DNA of 64,000 nucleotides from Kofleriaceae bacterium (lineage in GTDB: Bacteria; Myxococcota_A; Polyangia; Haliangiales; Haliangiaceae): assembly GCA_018057825.1 (NCBI GenBank), contig JAGPCY010000026.1, forward strand, positions 62,001-126,000. The letters run 5' to 3'. The position numbers and the translations under genes are program-made. Below, piece by piece: positions 1-12,230 of the stretch (positions are counted from its first letter, which is position 1; each line of letters opens with the position of its first letter). The notes beneath the pieces were generated by a model. That model had not been told where the DNA came from. It did no database searches and was given only the letters and a program-made list of their open reading frames with translations.

Positions 1-742
1 CGGCCTGGTGCTGATCCCAGCACGCGAGGAGCGCCGGCCGCAGATCGGGCGCGGCGATCCGCTCGACCGCCGCCGGGAACGACTTGGCGGTGACCGCGGG
101 GTCGGCGACCACCGCGACCCCGACCGCGTCGGCCGATGGCCGCGCCGGGGCCCGGGTCAGGTACAGATCGGCCAGCGCCGGCTTGGCGAGCTGCTTGGGA
201 TCGAGACCGGCGCCGTCGAGGTCGACCAGGGCGGCCAGGGCCTCGGCGCGCAGCCGCGAGCCGCTGGGCGCGGCCAGGAGGCAGCGGTGCAGGACCCGGG
301 CGGCCAGCTCGGCCTTGTCGGGCTTGGCCTTGGCCCGAGCCAACGCGCGGCCGTAGGCGCAGTCGAGGTCGACCGGCACCGCGAGCTTGTCGGCCTCGTA
401 GGTCGCGAGCGCCTCGGCGTAGTCGGCGATCGCGGCCTCGGCGCCGGCGGCCCGGGCGGCGCGCGCCGCCAGGTAGTCGCCCAGGACCGAGCGCGCGGTC
501 GACACGCAGGTCTGGTCGAAGCACCGCAGCTCGGGACCACAGTGCGCGGTGGTCCCGCAGCTCTCGAACTCGGCGGCCGGTCGCTCGGCGCTGGCGCCGC
601 CGGAGTTGGCGGCGGTGGCGCGGGTGTCGCAACCGACGGATAGCGCGGCGGACAGCGCGACGGGCAGCGCGACGGGCAGCGCGGTGAACGCGACGAGCGC
701 GGCCGGCCCGAGGGCGCGGCGCAGGATCGAGGTGGCGGTCAT
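1..742 (-). CDS. Putative lipoprotein, 3' end beyond window edge
   Basis: An open frame of about 247 codons runs from ATG at 742 (complement) off the left edge, so the C-terminus is missing. The N-terminus has two Arg, a long Ala/Val/Leu-rich core and a lipobox-like LSVGC with Cys at about residue 38, so it is probably lipidated after export. The signal region holds near-identical PVAL/PVAL/SAAL blocks produced by a short tandem DNA repeat. The mature part has an early Cys cluster (four Cys within about 25 residues), then Ala-rich helices with Asp and Lys. I recognise no family. It lies 75 bases downstream of the TonB-linked lipoprotein gene in the same direction and may be cotranscribed. Confidence 0.7.
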   Translation of the reverse strand, partial: MTATSILRRALGPAALVAFTALPVALPVALSAALSVGCDTRATAANSGGASAERPAAEFESCGTTAHCGPELRCFDQTCVSTARSVLGDYLAARAARAAGAEAAIADYAEALATYEADKLAVPVDLDCAYGRALARAKAKPDKAELAARVLHRCLLAAPSGSRLRAEALAALVDLDGAGLDPKQLAKPALADLYLTRAPARPSADAVGVAVVADPAVTAKSFPAAVERIAAPDLRPALLACWDQHQA

Positions 743-817
743 CGGGATCCTTCCGCGGGCCCGGGGCCCGCGTGGCGACGATACCGCAACCGCCGAGGCC
801 CGCGCGCGGTCGGCGCG

Positions 818-1432
818 CTACGGCACGGCGATCGTGACCGGGAAGGTCACGCTGACGTCGGTCGCCCCGGGCAGCGCGTCGATGCTGCCGGTGCGCACGG
901 TCATCGCCGCGGCCGCGGTCTTGGCCGCGACGTCGTTGACCGGCGGCATGTGGCGCAGCGTGATGGTCAGGTCGCCGGGGCCACCGGCGGCGGCGACGAT
1001 CGTGTTGGTCAGGCCGATCGGCAGGCCGCCGGCGTCGGTGTCGCCGTAGGTGTGGCTGAGCGGCGCGGTCGGGCGATCGCTGGCCGGGCCGTTGACCGCG
1101 GTGCCGGTGAGGAAGACCTGGTGCTGGTCGCCCTCGTCGCGCACCTCGTCGGTGATGATCTCGGCGGGGGTCTCGAGGCGGTTCTCGAAGCCGATCGTGA
1201 GGGTGTAGGTCGTGCCGGCGGCGAGGCCGACCGGATCGATCGTCGGCGCCTGACCGCCGTCGCCGTCGGGATCGTTGGCGAGGGCGGTGACGGGGGTGCC
1301 GCCGCCCATCGGGGCGAACGACAGGATCACGGTGGTGATGACCTCCTCCTCGTTGCCGCCGTCGTCGGGATCCGAGCAGGCGGTGGCGAGGACAGACGAG
1401 GCGAGGATGGTGGACAGCAAGGCGAAGCGCAT
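818..1432 (-). CDS. Lipoprotein adjacent to TonB-dependent receptor
   Basis: This 204-residue protein has a lipoprotein signal (LATAC, Cys at residue 19), then an acidic linker (DPDDGGNEEE) and a beta-rich body. Its EEVITTVILSF start and the later DGDGG, TYTLTIGFENR and GDQHQVF segments resemble, from memory, a small lipoprotein family often found beside TonB-dependent receptors in Bacteroidota. That similarity was not searched. It is 21 bases downstream of the receptor gene on the same strand, so the two are probably one operon. A role as a surface or periplasmic accessory to receptor-mediated uptake is inferred from position; the ligand is unknown. Confidence 0.75.
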   Translation of the reverse strand: MRFALLSTILASSVLATACSDPDDGGNEEEVITTVILSFAPMGGGTPVTALANDPDGDGGQAPTIDPVGLAAGTTYTLTIGFENRLETPAEIITDEVRDEGDQHQVFLTGTAVNGPASDRPTAPLSHTYGDTDAGGLPIGLTNTIVAAAGGPGDLTITLRHMPPVNDVAAKTAAAAMTVRTGSIDALPGATDVSVTFPVTIAVP

Positions 1433-1453
1433 GGACGTGGACCTTCTGGCGCG

Positions 1454-3883
1454 CTAGCGCGCCGACGTGGGTGAATCGAACCGCGCCGTGAGCCGCAGCG
1501 AGAGCTGCCAGCCGGGCTGATCGACGAAGTAGCGGTTGAGGGACGTGTATTCGCGGTGACGCGTGCTGGTCAGGTTGGCGCCGGACAGCGCCAGCCGGAT
1601 CGGCTCGCGGGAGGTGGGGAGGGTCGCGGCCAGCTCGCCGCCGACGACGACGTAGCCGGCCGGCGGCGGCGCCAGATCGGCCAGCGGATCGACGCGGTCC
1701 TGGCGCGCGACCGCGGTGGCGTCGAGCTCGAGGCGAACGTCGCGCAGGCCGCCGAACTCGGCCCGGGTGAGCGCGATCGCGCCGTGCAGCCGATCGGCCG
1801 GCACCAGGGGCAGGTAGCGATCGTGGGTGCGATCGCGAGCCCGGACCATCGCGACCTGGCCGGCCAGCTCGAGCCACGGCCACGGCCGCGCGGTCACGCC
1901 GGCGTCGCCGCCCCAGTACAGGGCGTCGACCGCGCCGGTGACGAACCGCGGGAAGGTCCCGCGGATGAGGACATCGACGATCGGCTGGCCGTCGGCGTCG
2001 ATGGCCGGGCCGAAGGCGATGTAGTCGGCGATGTAGTTGGCGAAGCCCGAGACCTCGGCCGCCAGGCGCTCGCCCTGGTAGGTCGCGGTCGCGGTCGCGC
2101 CGTAGGTGGTCTCGACCCCGAGGTCCGGCTTGCCCAGCCCGAGGACCGGGAAGCTCGGCGCGGTACCGTTCAGGTACTGCTCGTCGGTGGTCGGGACCCG
2201 GGCCGCGGTCGCCAGCTCGAGCTTCAGCGCCAGCGCCGAGGTGAGCTGGCGCAGGCCGCCCAGGGTCGCCGACAGCGCGTGGAACCGCGACCGACACGAC
2301 GCGGTCTCGGTCCCGAGGGGACACGCGTCCATCGCGAGCTGGCCGCTGCGCACCAGGCGGAGGTAGTCGTCGCGCTCGATCGGCGCGGTCCGGGTCAGGT
2401 GGTCGTAGCGCACCCCGGCCTCGAGCTCGAAGTCGCGGCCCAGGAGGCGCTCGATCACGAACGCGCCGACGCCGGCGCCGTCGTAGGCTGGCACCAGCGG
2501 CAGGCCGCCGTAGGCGTGATCGGCGAACATGCCGACCGCGCCGACCGAGCCGCGCAGGTGCAGGTGATCGGACAGGTGCACGAGCCGATGGGCGTAGGTC
2601 ACCGCCAGGTCGTGGGTGAACAACCGGAAGTCGAACTGCGCCGCGGTGACCGCCGAGCGCACGACGTCGAACTCGCGTCGTCGGTCGTGCTGGAACCCGT
2701 AGTGCGCGGTCAGGAGGCCGTCGGCCACCGGCCACTCGGCGCGGGCGGTGACGGTGTCGTGGACCACCGCCTGCGACGGTCGCTCGATCGCGAAGTCGGC
2801 CTGGTAGGCCTCGACGCCGATCGGGCGATCGCGGGTCAGGAGCGCCCGCAGATCCTCGCTCGACTCGAGGCGCAGGCACGAGCACACGCCCAGCTCGGCG
2901 TCGTAGCGGCGATAGCCGACGCGGTAGCTGGCGTCGCCGCGCCGGTAGCCGATCGTCGCGCCGGCCGCCCACTGCCGGCTGCCGGTGTTGTCGATCGGGT
3001 AGTCCGGAGCCCAGGCCGCGGCGGTCCGCTGCCCCGAGCCCTCGAGCTGCACCGACCACGCCGGCGCCGCCTCGGGCACCCACTGCAGGCGCGCGCCCCC
3101 TCCCCCGCCGGCGCCGTTGCCGGTGCCGACCAGGAAGCCGTCGCCGCCCCACCCCGGCGTGCGCCGCAGCGGCGGCGGCTCGACCACGACCGCCCCGCCG
3201 ATCGCGTCGGGGCCGTAGGCCACGCCGGCGGCGCCGCGCACCACCGTGATCGCGTCGGCGGTGAATGGATCGATCTCCGGCGCGTGGTCGAGGCCCCACT
3301 CCTGGGCCCGATGGCGCAGGCCATCGACCAGGAGCAAGAGCCGCCGCCCGAACTGTCCGCGCACGATCGGCTTGGCCATCGCGGTGCCCGAGCGGAGCTG
3401 GGTCACGCCGGGCACCGCGGCCAGGGCCTCGGACAGCCCGCGCCCGCGGGTCCGATCGAGGGCGGCGCCGCGCAACGTGGTCGCGGCCCCCAGGGCCACC
3501 GGCGCCGGCGCCTCGTCCTCGATCTCGACGACCTCGGCCGGGATGACGGTCAGCTCGAGCTCGAGCGAGCGGCTGCGGCGGACCTCGACGGTCCGCTCGC
3601 CGACCAGGTAGTCGCCGCGCTCGGCCTTGATCTGGCGCGCGCCGGCGCACTGGCCGCCGGCGATGACGTGGCCGTGCTCGTCGGTCTCGCCGACGTACAC
3701 GCCGTCGACGTAGACCGCGACGAACGGCAGGGCCTCGTGGCTATCGGCGTCGATCGTGTGGACGTCGATGGCGAAGCCGCAGGCGGTCGACGGGGTCGGC
3801 GCCGGCGGGCTGGGCGGTGGATGGGCAGAGGCGACGACCGGCGCGGCCAAGACCGCGACGATCGCGAGCGAGCGAAGGCGCAC
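1454..3883 (-). CDS. TonB-dependent outer-membrane receptor
   Basis: This 809-residue protein has a signal peptide ending near VASAHP. Residues about 35-115 form a carboxypeptidase-regulatory-like beta-sandwich (DVHTIDADSHEALPFVAVYVDG) common ahead of such receptors. The plug domain follows (LSEALAAVPGV, KPIVRGQFGRRLLLLVDGL, then TADAITVVRG and GPDAIGGAVVV), and the rest is an outer-membrane barrel ending in ...SLRLTARF. The plug phrase QEWGLDHAPEIDPF resembles ZnuD-type zinc receptors, and a His-rich membrane protein lies upstream, so metal or metal-complex uptake is a reasonable guess, not a demonstration. The start is GTG at 3883, with GGAG about nine bases before it. No TonB/ExbBD genes are in the window. 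Confidence 0.9.
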   Translation of the reverse strand: MRLRSLAIVAVLAAPVVASAHPPPSPPAPTPSTACGFAIDVHTIDADSHEALPFVAVYVDGVYVGETDEHGHVIAGGQCAGARQIKAERGDYLVGERTVEVRRSRSLELELTVIPAEVVEIEDEAPAPVALGAATTLRGAALDRTRGRGLSEALAAVPGVTQLRSGTAMAKPIVRGQFGRRLLLLVDGLRHRAQEWGLDHAPEIDPFTADAITVVRGAAGVAYGPDAIGGAVVVEPPPLRRTPGWGGDGFLVGTGNGAGGGGGARLQWVPEAAPAWSVQLEGSGQRTAAAWAPDYPIDNTGSRQWAAGATIGYRRGDASYRVGYRRYDAELGVCSCLRLESSEDLRALLTRDRPIGVEAYQADFAIERPSQAVVHDTVTARAEWPVADGLLTAHYGFQHDRRREFDVVRSAVTAAQFDFRLFTHDLAVTYAHRLVHLSDHLHLRGSVGAVGMFADHAYGGLPLVPAYDGAGVGAFVIERLLGRDFELEAGVRYDHLTRTAPIERDDYLRLVRSGQLAMDACPLGTETASCRSRFHALSATLGGLRQLTSALALKLELATAARVPTTDEQYLNGTAPSFPVLGLGKPDLGVETTYGATATATYQGERLAAEVSGFANYIADYIAFGPAIDADGQPIVDVLIRGTFPRFVTGAVDALYWGGDAGVTARPWPWLELAGQVAMVRARDRTHDRYLPLVPADRLHGAIALTRAEFGGLRDVRLELDATAVARQDRVDPLADLAPPPAGYVVVGGELAATLPTSREPIRLALSGANLTSTRHREYTSLNRYFVDQPGWQLSLRLTARFDSPTSAR

Positions 3884-3979
3884 GACGCGAGACTCCAGCG
3901 AGGACCACCCGATCGCGCGCGATCGGGCACGGGCCCACCGCCGCCTGACGGCGACCGGCGGGCGACCTGACGACGACGG

Positions 3980-4423
3980 TCAGGCCCAGGCCGGCGGCGA
4001 GGTCTTGGGCGCGAGGCGGTAGCGCGGACGCTCGCTGGCCGTGGCCGCGATCGGCGGCGGCGTGGCGGCGACCGGCTCGGGGGCCATCACCGCGGTCGGC
4101 AGCGCCGGCGCCACGGCGGCCCGGGCGAGGACCGGCTGACAGTGATCGTGCTCGGCCGGGTGGCGCGGCGAGGCGCCGCCGGGCAGGACCAGGCCGAGAT
4201 CGTGGGTCGCCGGATCGTGCGCGACCGCCGGCGTGAGCGCGACGTCGCCCTGGGCCTCGGCGTGGATGACCTCGCCGTGCTCGGCGCACCGGGCGTGGCG
4301 GATCCAGGCGTCGTGGAACAGGCCGATCGCGTGGGCCGCCAGGGCCACGATCGCGACCGCGACCCAGCGGGTCGAGCGACGGCGACGGGGCGGCGAGGCG
4401 ATCACGGCCGTCGACGCTAGCAT
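3980..4423 (-). CDS. Small His-rich single-pass membrane protein
   Basis: This 147-residue protein has a basic RRRR stretch followed by one hydrophobic segment (about residues 18-35), giving a short cytoplasmic N-terminus and an exported remainder. The exported part is rich in His and contains Cys: HAIGLFHDAWIRHARC, EHGEVIHAE and HPAEHDHCQP. It ends in a Pro/Ala-rich tail. The spacing of His and Cys suits periplasmic metal binding. It is 96 bases upstream of the TonB receptor on the same strand, consistent with a shared uptake role. No family was recognised with confidence; DUF2946-like proteins have similar size and composition. Confidence 0.65.
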   Translation of the reverse strand: MLASTAVIASPPRRRRSTRWVAVAIVALAAHAIGLFHDAWIRHARCAEHGEVIHAEAQGDVALTPAVAHDPATHDLGLVLPGGASPRHPAEHDHCQPVLARAAVAPALPTAVMAPEPVAATPPPIAATASERPRYRLAPKTSPPAWA

Positions 4424-4454
4424 CCGGGCCGCCGACCGGCAACACCGTCACCTC

Positions 4455-4497
4455 GCGGCGGCGACTCACCGCGGCGGCGACTCACCGCGGCGGCGAC

Positions 4498-4502
<5 letters not shown>
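4455..4502. repeat. Three 16-bp tandem copies carrying a stop codon
   Basis: The unit GCGGCGGCGACTCACC occurs three times in a row, the third differing at its last base. Every copy contains TCA, the complement of TGA, in the same place. The copy at 4487-4502 provides the real stop codon of the minus-strand TPR/HEAT gene, and the other two lie just past it. A similar array lies at 13785-13864. Confidence 0.9.
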
Positions 4503-7756
<3,254 letters not shown>

Positions 7757-7757
<1 letters not shown>

Positions 7758-8196
7758 CAGGCCCGCCCGGGCAGAGAGGACGCAGCCAGGGGCGACGCCG
7801 ACGGCGACTGCGCGGCCAGGTGGGCGGCGCCGAGGTGGACGAGATAGCTCCGCAGGTGGGCCTTGGTCGCCAGCGCGCGGTCGGCACCGGCGGCGCGGAT
7901 GGCGGCGTTGGCTGCCGGGTCCGACGAGATCGCGACGATCTCTCCGGCGAAGCCGGCGGCGCGCAGGGCCGCGGTCGCGACGCCGCCGCCGATCCGACCC
8001 GGCCCGAGGGCGAAGTCCATGAACACGACCGCGAAGCCGCCGGCGGCGCACTGCGCGACCGCGTCGTCGGCGTGGGCGAACACCGTGACCGCCAGCCCGG
8101 GGATCGCGAAGCGCTCGCCGCGGGCGGCGACGACGTCGTCGTAGATCGCCACCTTGAGCGGCGGCACGGTCGCGACGGTCGCCGACGCCGCCATCG

Positions 8197-8200
<4 letters not shown>
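7757..8200 (-). CDS. Stand-alone receiver-like domain within MoxR-VWA operon
   Basis: This is about 147 residues. After a short N-terminus comes LKVAIYDDV (acidic pair), then VVFMDFALG with an Asp at the phospho-acceptor position, EIVAISSDP with Ser at the switch position, and ALATKAHL with the conserved Lys. Together these outline a CheY-like receiver domain with no output domain. GTG at 8200 overlaps the MoxR stop as GTGA; ATG at 8194 is the alternative start. No histidine kinase lies nearby, so an orphan kinase may control it, or it may be a non-phosphorylated receiver-like adaptor. A receiver between MoxR and VWA genes is unusual and suggests phosphorylation control of the ATPase complex. 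Confidence 0.75.
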
Positions 8201-9402
<1,202 letters not shown>

Positions 9403-9421
9403 GCGGGGTGCTCCGTGTATA

Positions 9422-10588
9422 TCACTGGCCGACGGCGCCCGGGGTCGGCCCCGGCGCCGCCCCCGGCCCAACGGCCGGCGTCAGGTGGCGGACCAAGCGC
9501 TCGGCGACCCCGGCGATCGTGGCGTCGCCCAGCGCGTCGCCGACGGCGGCCCGCTCGAGCTCCCAGCGCCGGGCCCAGGCCGGCTCGGCGGTCAGGCCGG
9601 GCGGCACCGCCAGGGTCGGCGCGATCGCGGCCAGCGCCGCCGGCAGCGCGGCGAAGGTGACCAGCCCCCGGGGCCGATTGCCGGTGGTCGCCAGCGCCGC
9701 CACCAGCGGCTGGGCCTTGTCGTCGGTGGCGCCGACCAAGGCGATCGCCGCGACGTGGACCAAAAACGCGGCCACCGCGCGGACGTCGCCGACGGGCGGC
9801 GTGCGCTCGACGAGCTGCTCGAAGGCGGCGGCCAGGCGCGCCGCCGCGGCCACCGCGCCGCCAGGGGCGTCGGCCACCGCGTAGGCCAGGGCCCGGGCCA
9901 GCTCGGGATCGCGCAGGAGGAAGGTCGCGTCCTCCCAGTGGAGCGGCGGGCCGACCGCGGGCGCGGCGATCACCGCGGTGATCGGGCTGCGCCGGAGGAG
10001 CGCGGCGGCCACCGGCGCGGCCTCGGGGCTGCCGAGGAGCTCGTCGAAGCCGGCCCGGGTGACGTCCTCGCGGACCCGCCGCAGGTTCGGCCACGCGGTG
10101 AGCCGCGCCGGCGCCGCCTGGCCGTAGAACCGCGCCTTGCCGGTCCACCACGACACCAGCAGATCGCGGCGCCCCAGGGCGTGGAGCTGGTGGAGCAGGC
10201 CGTGGCGGGCCAGGGCCCGGGTCCGATCGCGGGCCAGCGGCTGCGACACCGCGGCCAGGGCCGCCGACGCGACCTTCTTGCGCATGCGATCGGTGATGAG
10301 CGCGCCGTCGGCGTCGGGGTGGGCCAGGACCAGGGCGTTGTGCAGGCCGATCATGAGCGCCAGCTCGTCCTCGCCGAACACCATCGCCGGCGGCCGCGCG
10401 CACAAGACCGCCGCGACCTCGGCGCGGACGTCGTCGATCGCGACCAGCGGCACGGTCGCGTGATCGAGCTCGCCGATCAGCCGCGCGTGGTCGTCGGGTG
10501 GGATCGGCGGGCCGACGTGGACCTCGCCGCCGGCCACCAGCGGACGCACGAACCGCTCGAGGAAGTCGACCGCGCCGCGCCGGCTCAT
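9422..10588 (-). CDS. Unassigned 388-residue protein in MoxR-VWA operon
   Basis: This soluble Ala/Leu-rich protein shows no signal peptide or obvious catalytic motif. It contains a Trp-rich central patch (DLLVSWWTGKARFYGQ, then AWPNLRRV) and ends in a Gly/Pro/Ala-rich tail. Overall it looks mainly helical. It sits second in the operon, 13 bases after the first gene and 19 before the MoxR gene. Published comparative genomics describes MoxR-VWA ternary systems that carry poorly characterised accessory domains; this protein and the next upstream one fit that position, but I cannot assign them to a named domain. A profile search would decide. Confidence 0.75.
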   Translation of the reverse strand: MSRRGAVDFLERFVRPLVAGGEVHVGPPIPPDDHARLIGELDHATVPLVAIDDVRAEVAAVLCARPPAMVFGEDELALMIGLHNALVLAHPDADGALITDRMRKKVASAALAAVSQPLARDRTRALARHGLLHQLHALGRRDLLVSWWTGKARFYGQAAPARLTAWPNLRRVREDVTRAGFDELLGSPEAAPVAAALLRRSPITAVIAAPAVGPPLHWEDATFLLRDPELARALAYAVADAPGGAVAAAARLAAAFEQLVERTPPVGDVRAVAAFLVHVAAIALVGATDDKAQPLVAALATTGNRPRGLVTFAALPAALAAIAPTLAVPPGLTAEPAWARRWELERAAVGDALGDATIAGVAERLVRHLTPAVGPGAAPGPTPGAVGQ

Positions 10589-10601
10589 CCCGATCCCCAG
10601 C

Positions 10602-12122
10602 TCATCCCGATCCCAGGAGCTTCGGGTCAGCGGCCGGGAAGCCCCACAGCGCGAACCGCCCGAGCGGATCGTTGGCGACGGTCGGCGCCTCGGGCACCGC
10701 GACCGCGACCTCGAGGACCTCGACCCGCTCGGTGTCGAGCTTGGCGATCGCCCGACGCTCGAGGGGCGCCAGCTTGCTGTCGGGGAGCTGGAACGGAGGA
10801 CCGTCGCCGGTGAAGACCGTCCACCGACCGCTGCCGTGATCGAGGGCCGCCGCCAGGACGTCGGGCGACACCCGCGGCACGACCTCGAGGCCGAGCGGCA
10901 CGAGGATGCCCGGCGCCTGGGCCGCGAGCAGCGTGCCCAGCGGCACGACGTCGATGCCGGCCGGCGCGACGACGAGGATCCCGCGATCGGTGACCGCGGC
11001 GCGCAGCCCCTTGAGCGCGGCCGGCGGCAACGCGAAGACCAGGCGCTTGAAGTAACCGGTCTGGCTGACCGGCACCAGGGTCGCGACCACCCGGCGCACC
11101 GCGCCGACCGCCGGCGCGAGCTTGAGCGGCACGCCGATCGGCGCGGCGGCGCCGACGTCCTGCTCGCGGATCGCGACGTCGCCGTCGTCGCCCAGCTCGA
11201 TCCGAGTCAGATCGGCCAGGCGCGACAGCTCGAGGGGCCCGGGCACGACGTCGACGCGATCGCCAGGCCAGAACAAGTGGAAGCTGCCCTCGGGCAGGAG
11301 CGCGCCACACGCCCCGAGCTCGACCGGGTGGGCCCAGCCGACCGCGACCGCGACGTTGGCGGCGACCGGGCGGAACACGTCGATGCCGGGCGTGCCGAGA
11401 CACAGCCCGAGGATGCGCTCGGGCAGGTCGCGGACCCGGATGAGCAGGTAGCCGTCGGGCGCCACGCGCTCGACCGCGGCGGCGGGGGCCCGCGGCGTGA
11501 CCAGACCGACCTGGGCCTCGACCCGGTTGCGCCACAGATAGCGGATGACGCCGTCGCCCAGACCGCGGCTCACCGCCAGGAGCAGCTCGCTGCGCTCCTC
11601 GGCCGACAGCCGGACCGCGCCCGGGGTGCGCCGGAGCGACAGGCGAAACAGCAGGCGATCGAGCGCGACCACACCCTCGCGCGCGTAGCTCTGCGTGAAG
11701 TCGTGATCGTGGACGATGAACTCGATCCCGGCTGGCAGCGCGCCGACGTCGACCGCGTCGTAGCCGTAGGGCGCGCGGTCATCGCGATACTTGACGAAGT
11801 GCTTGGCGGTGCCGGTGTAGATCGTGCCGCCGACCAGGCGAGCCAGGCGGGCCGCGCGATCGGCGGCGTACGACGACACCGCCGGCAGCTTCAGCACCAT
11901 CTCGCGGCTCTGCAGCGGAGTCCGGACCCGCAGGATCTCGAGGCCGGCGACCAGCTCGTCGAGGGACGCTTCGTGGGAGTAGACCCGCAACCACGACACC
12001 ACGCCCTCGAGGGACGGGAACACCAGGAGGACGAACCGGCCGAGGACGACGCCGCGCGGGTCGGGCGCCACGCCCGGGGTGATGAGGCGGGTCTGTCCGT
12101 GGGCGACGTGCTCGAGAGCCAC
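10602..12122 (-). CDS. Unassigned first protein of MoxR-VWA operon
   Basis: This is about 506 residues from GTG at 12122 (GTG at 12140 is also in frame), with no signal peptide or transmembrane segment. The sequence alternates beta-strand-rich stretches (RFVLLVFPSLEGVVSWLRVY, DGYLLIRVRDLPERILGLCL, SGRWTVFTGDGPPF) with helical ones. Near the C-terminus is RRAIAKLDTERVEVLEVAVAVPEAP. No known catalytic motif was seen. It opens the six-gene minus-strand operon and has 108 bases to the divergent lipoprotein gene, so the operon promoter should lie there. It could be a sensing or effector component of the MoxR-VWA system; that is inferred only from position. Confidence 0.75.
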   Translation of the reverse strand: MALEHVAHGQTRLITPGVAPDPRGVVLGRFVLLVFPSLEGVVSWLRVYSHEASLDELVAGLEILRVRTPLQSREMVLKLPAVSSYAADRAARLARLVGGTIYTGTAKHFVKYRDDRAPYGYDAVDVGALPAGIEFIVHDHDFTQSYAREGVVALDRLLFRLSLRRTPGAVRLSAEERSELLLAVSRGLGDGVIRYLWRNRVEAQVGLVTPRAPAAAVERVAPDGYLLIRVRDLPERILGLCLGTPGIDVFRPVAANVAVAVGWAHPVELGACGALLPEGSFHLFWPGDRVDVVPGPLELSRLADLTRIELGDDGDVAIREQDVGAAAPIGVPLKLAPAVGAVRRVVATLVPVSQTGYFKRLVFALPPAALKGLRAAVTDRGILVVAPAGIDVVPLGTLLAAQAPGILVPLGLEVVPRVSPDVLAAALDHGSGRWTVFTGDGPPFQLPDSKLAPLERRAIAKLDTERVEVLEVAVAVPEAPTVANDPLGRFALWGFPAADPKLLGSG

Positions 12123-12207
12123 CGACGATGACGTTAGCACCGCCGGCCGACGGCGCGCCGCTGGCGCGGGCGAAATCGCCGGCGCTGGCTGCGCGTTGGC
12201 TCGGGGA

Positions 12208-12221
12208 GCGACTACAGTCGC
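12208..12221. promoter_or_regulatory. Candidate operator palindrome in divergent intergenic region
   Basis: GCGACTACAGTCGC is a perfect 6-bp inverted repeat around AC. It lies in the only gap between the divergent MoxR operon and the lipoprotein gene, ten bases before the latter's ATG. In GC-rich DNA such a palindrome can arise by chance, so regulatory function is only suggested. Confidence 0.3.
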
Positions 12222-12230
12222 GAGGTGCGT

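Noticed and set aside
3911-3924. Perfect palindrome GATCGCGCGCGATC upstream of the TonB receptor gene.
   Set aside because: GATCG and CGATC are extremely frequent throughout this DNA, so a palindrome made from them is weak evidence for an operator.
1556-3970. An 804-codon open frame on the plus strand opposite the TonB receptor, and similar long antisense frames at 4561-6468, 24212-26707 and 50656-52959.
   Set aside because: They mirror genes with clear family motifs, have Arg/Gly/Asp-skewed composition typical of antisense frames in GC-rich DNA, and show no domain or ribosome site.
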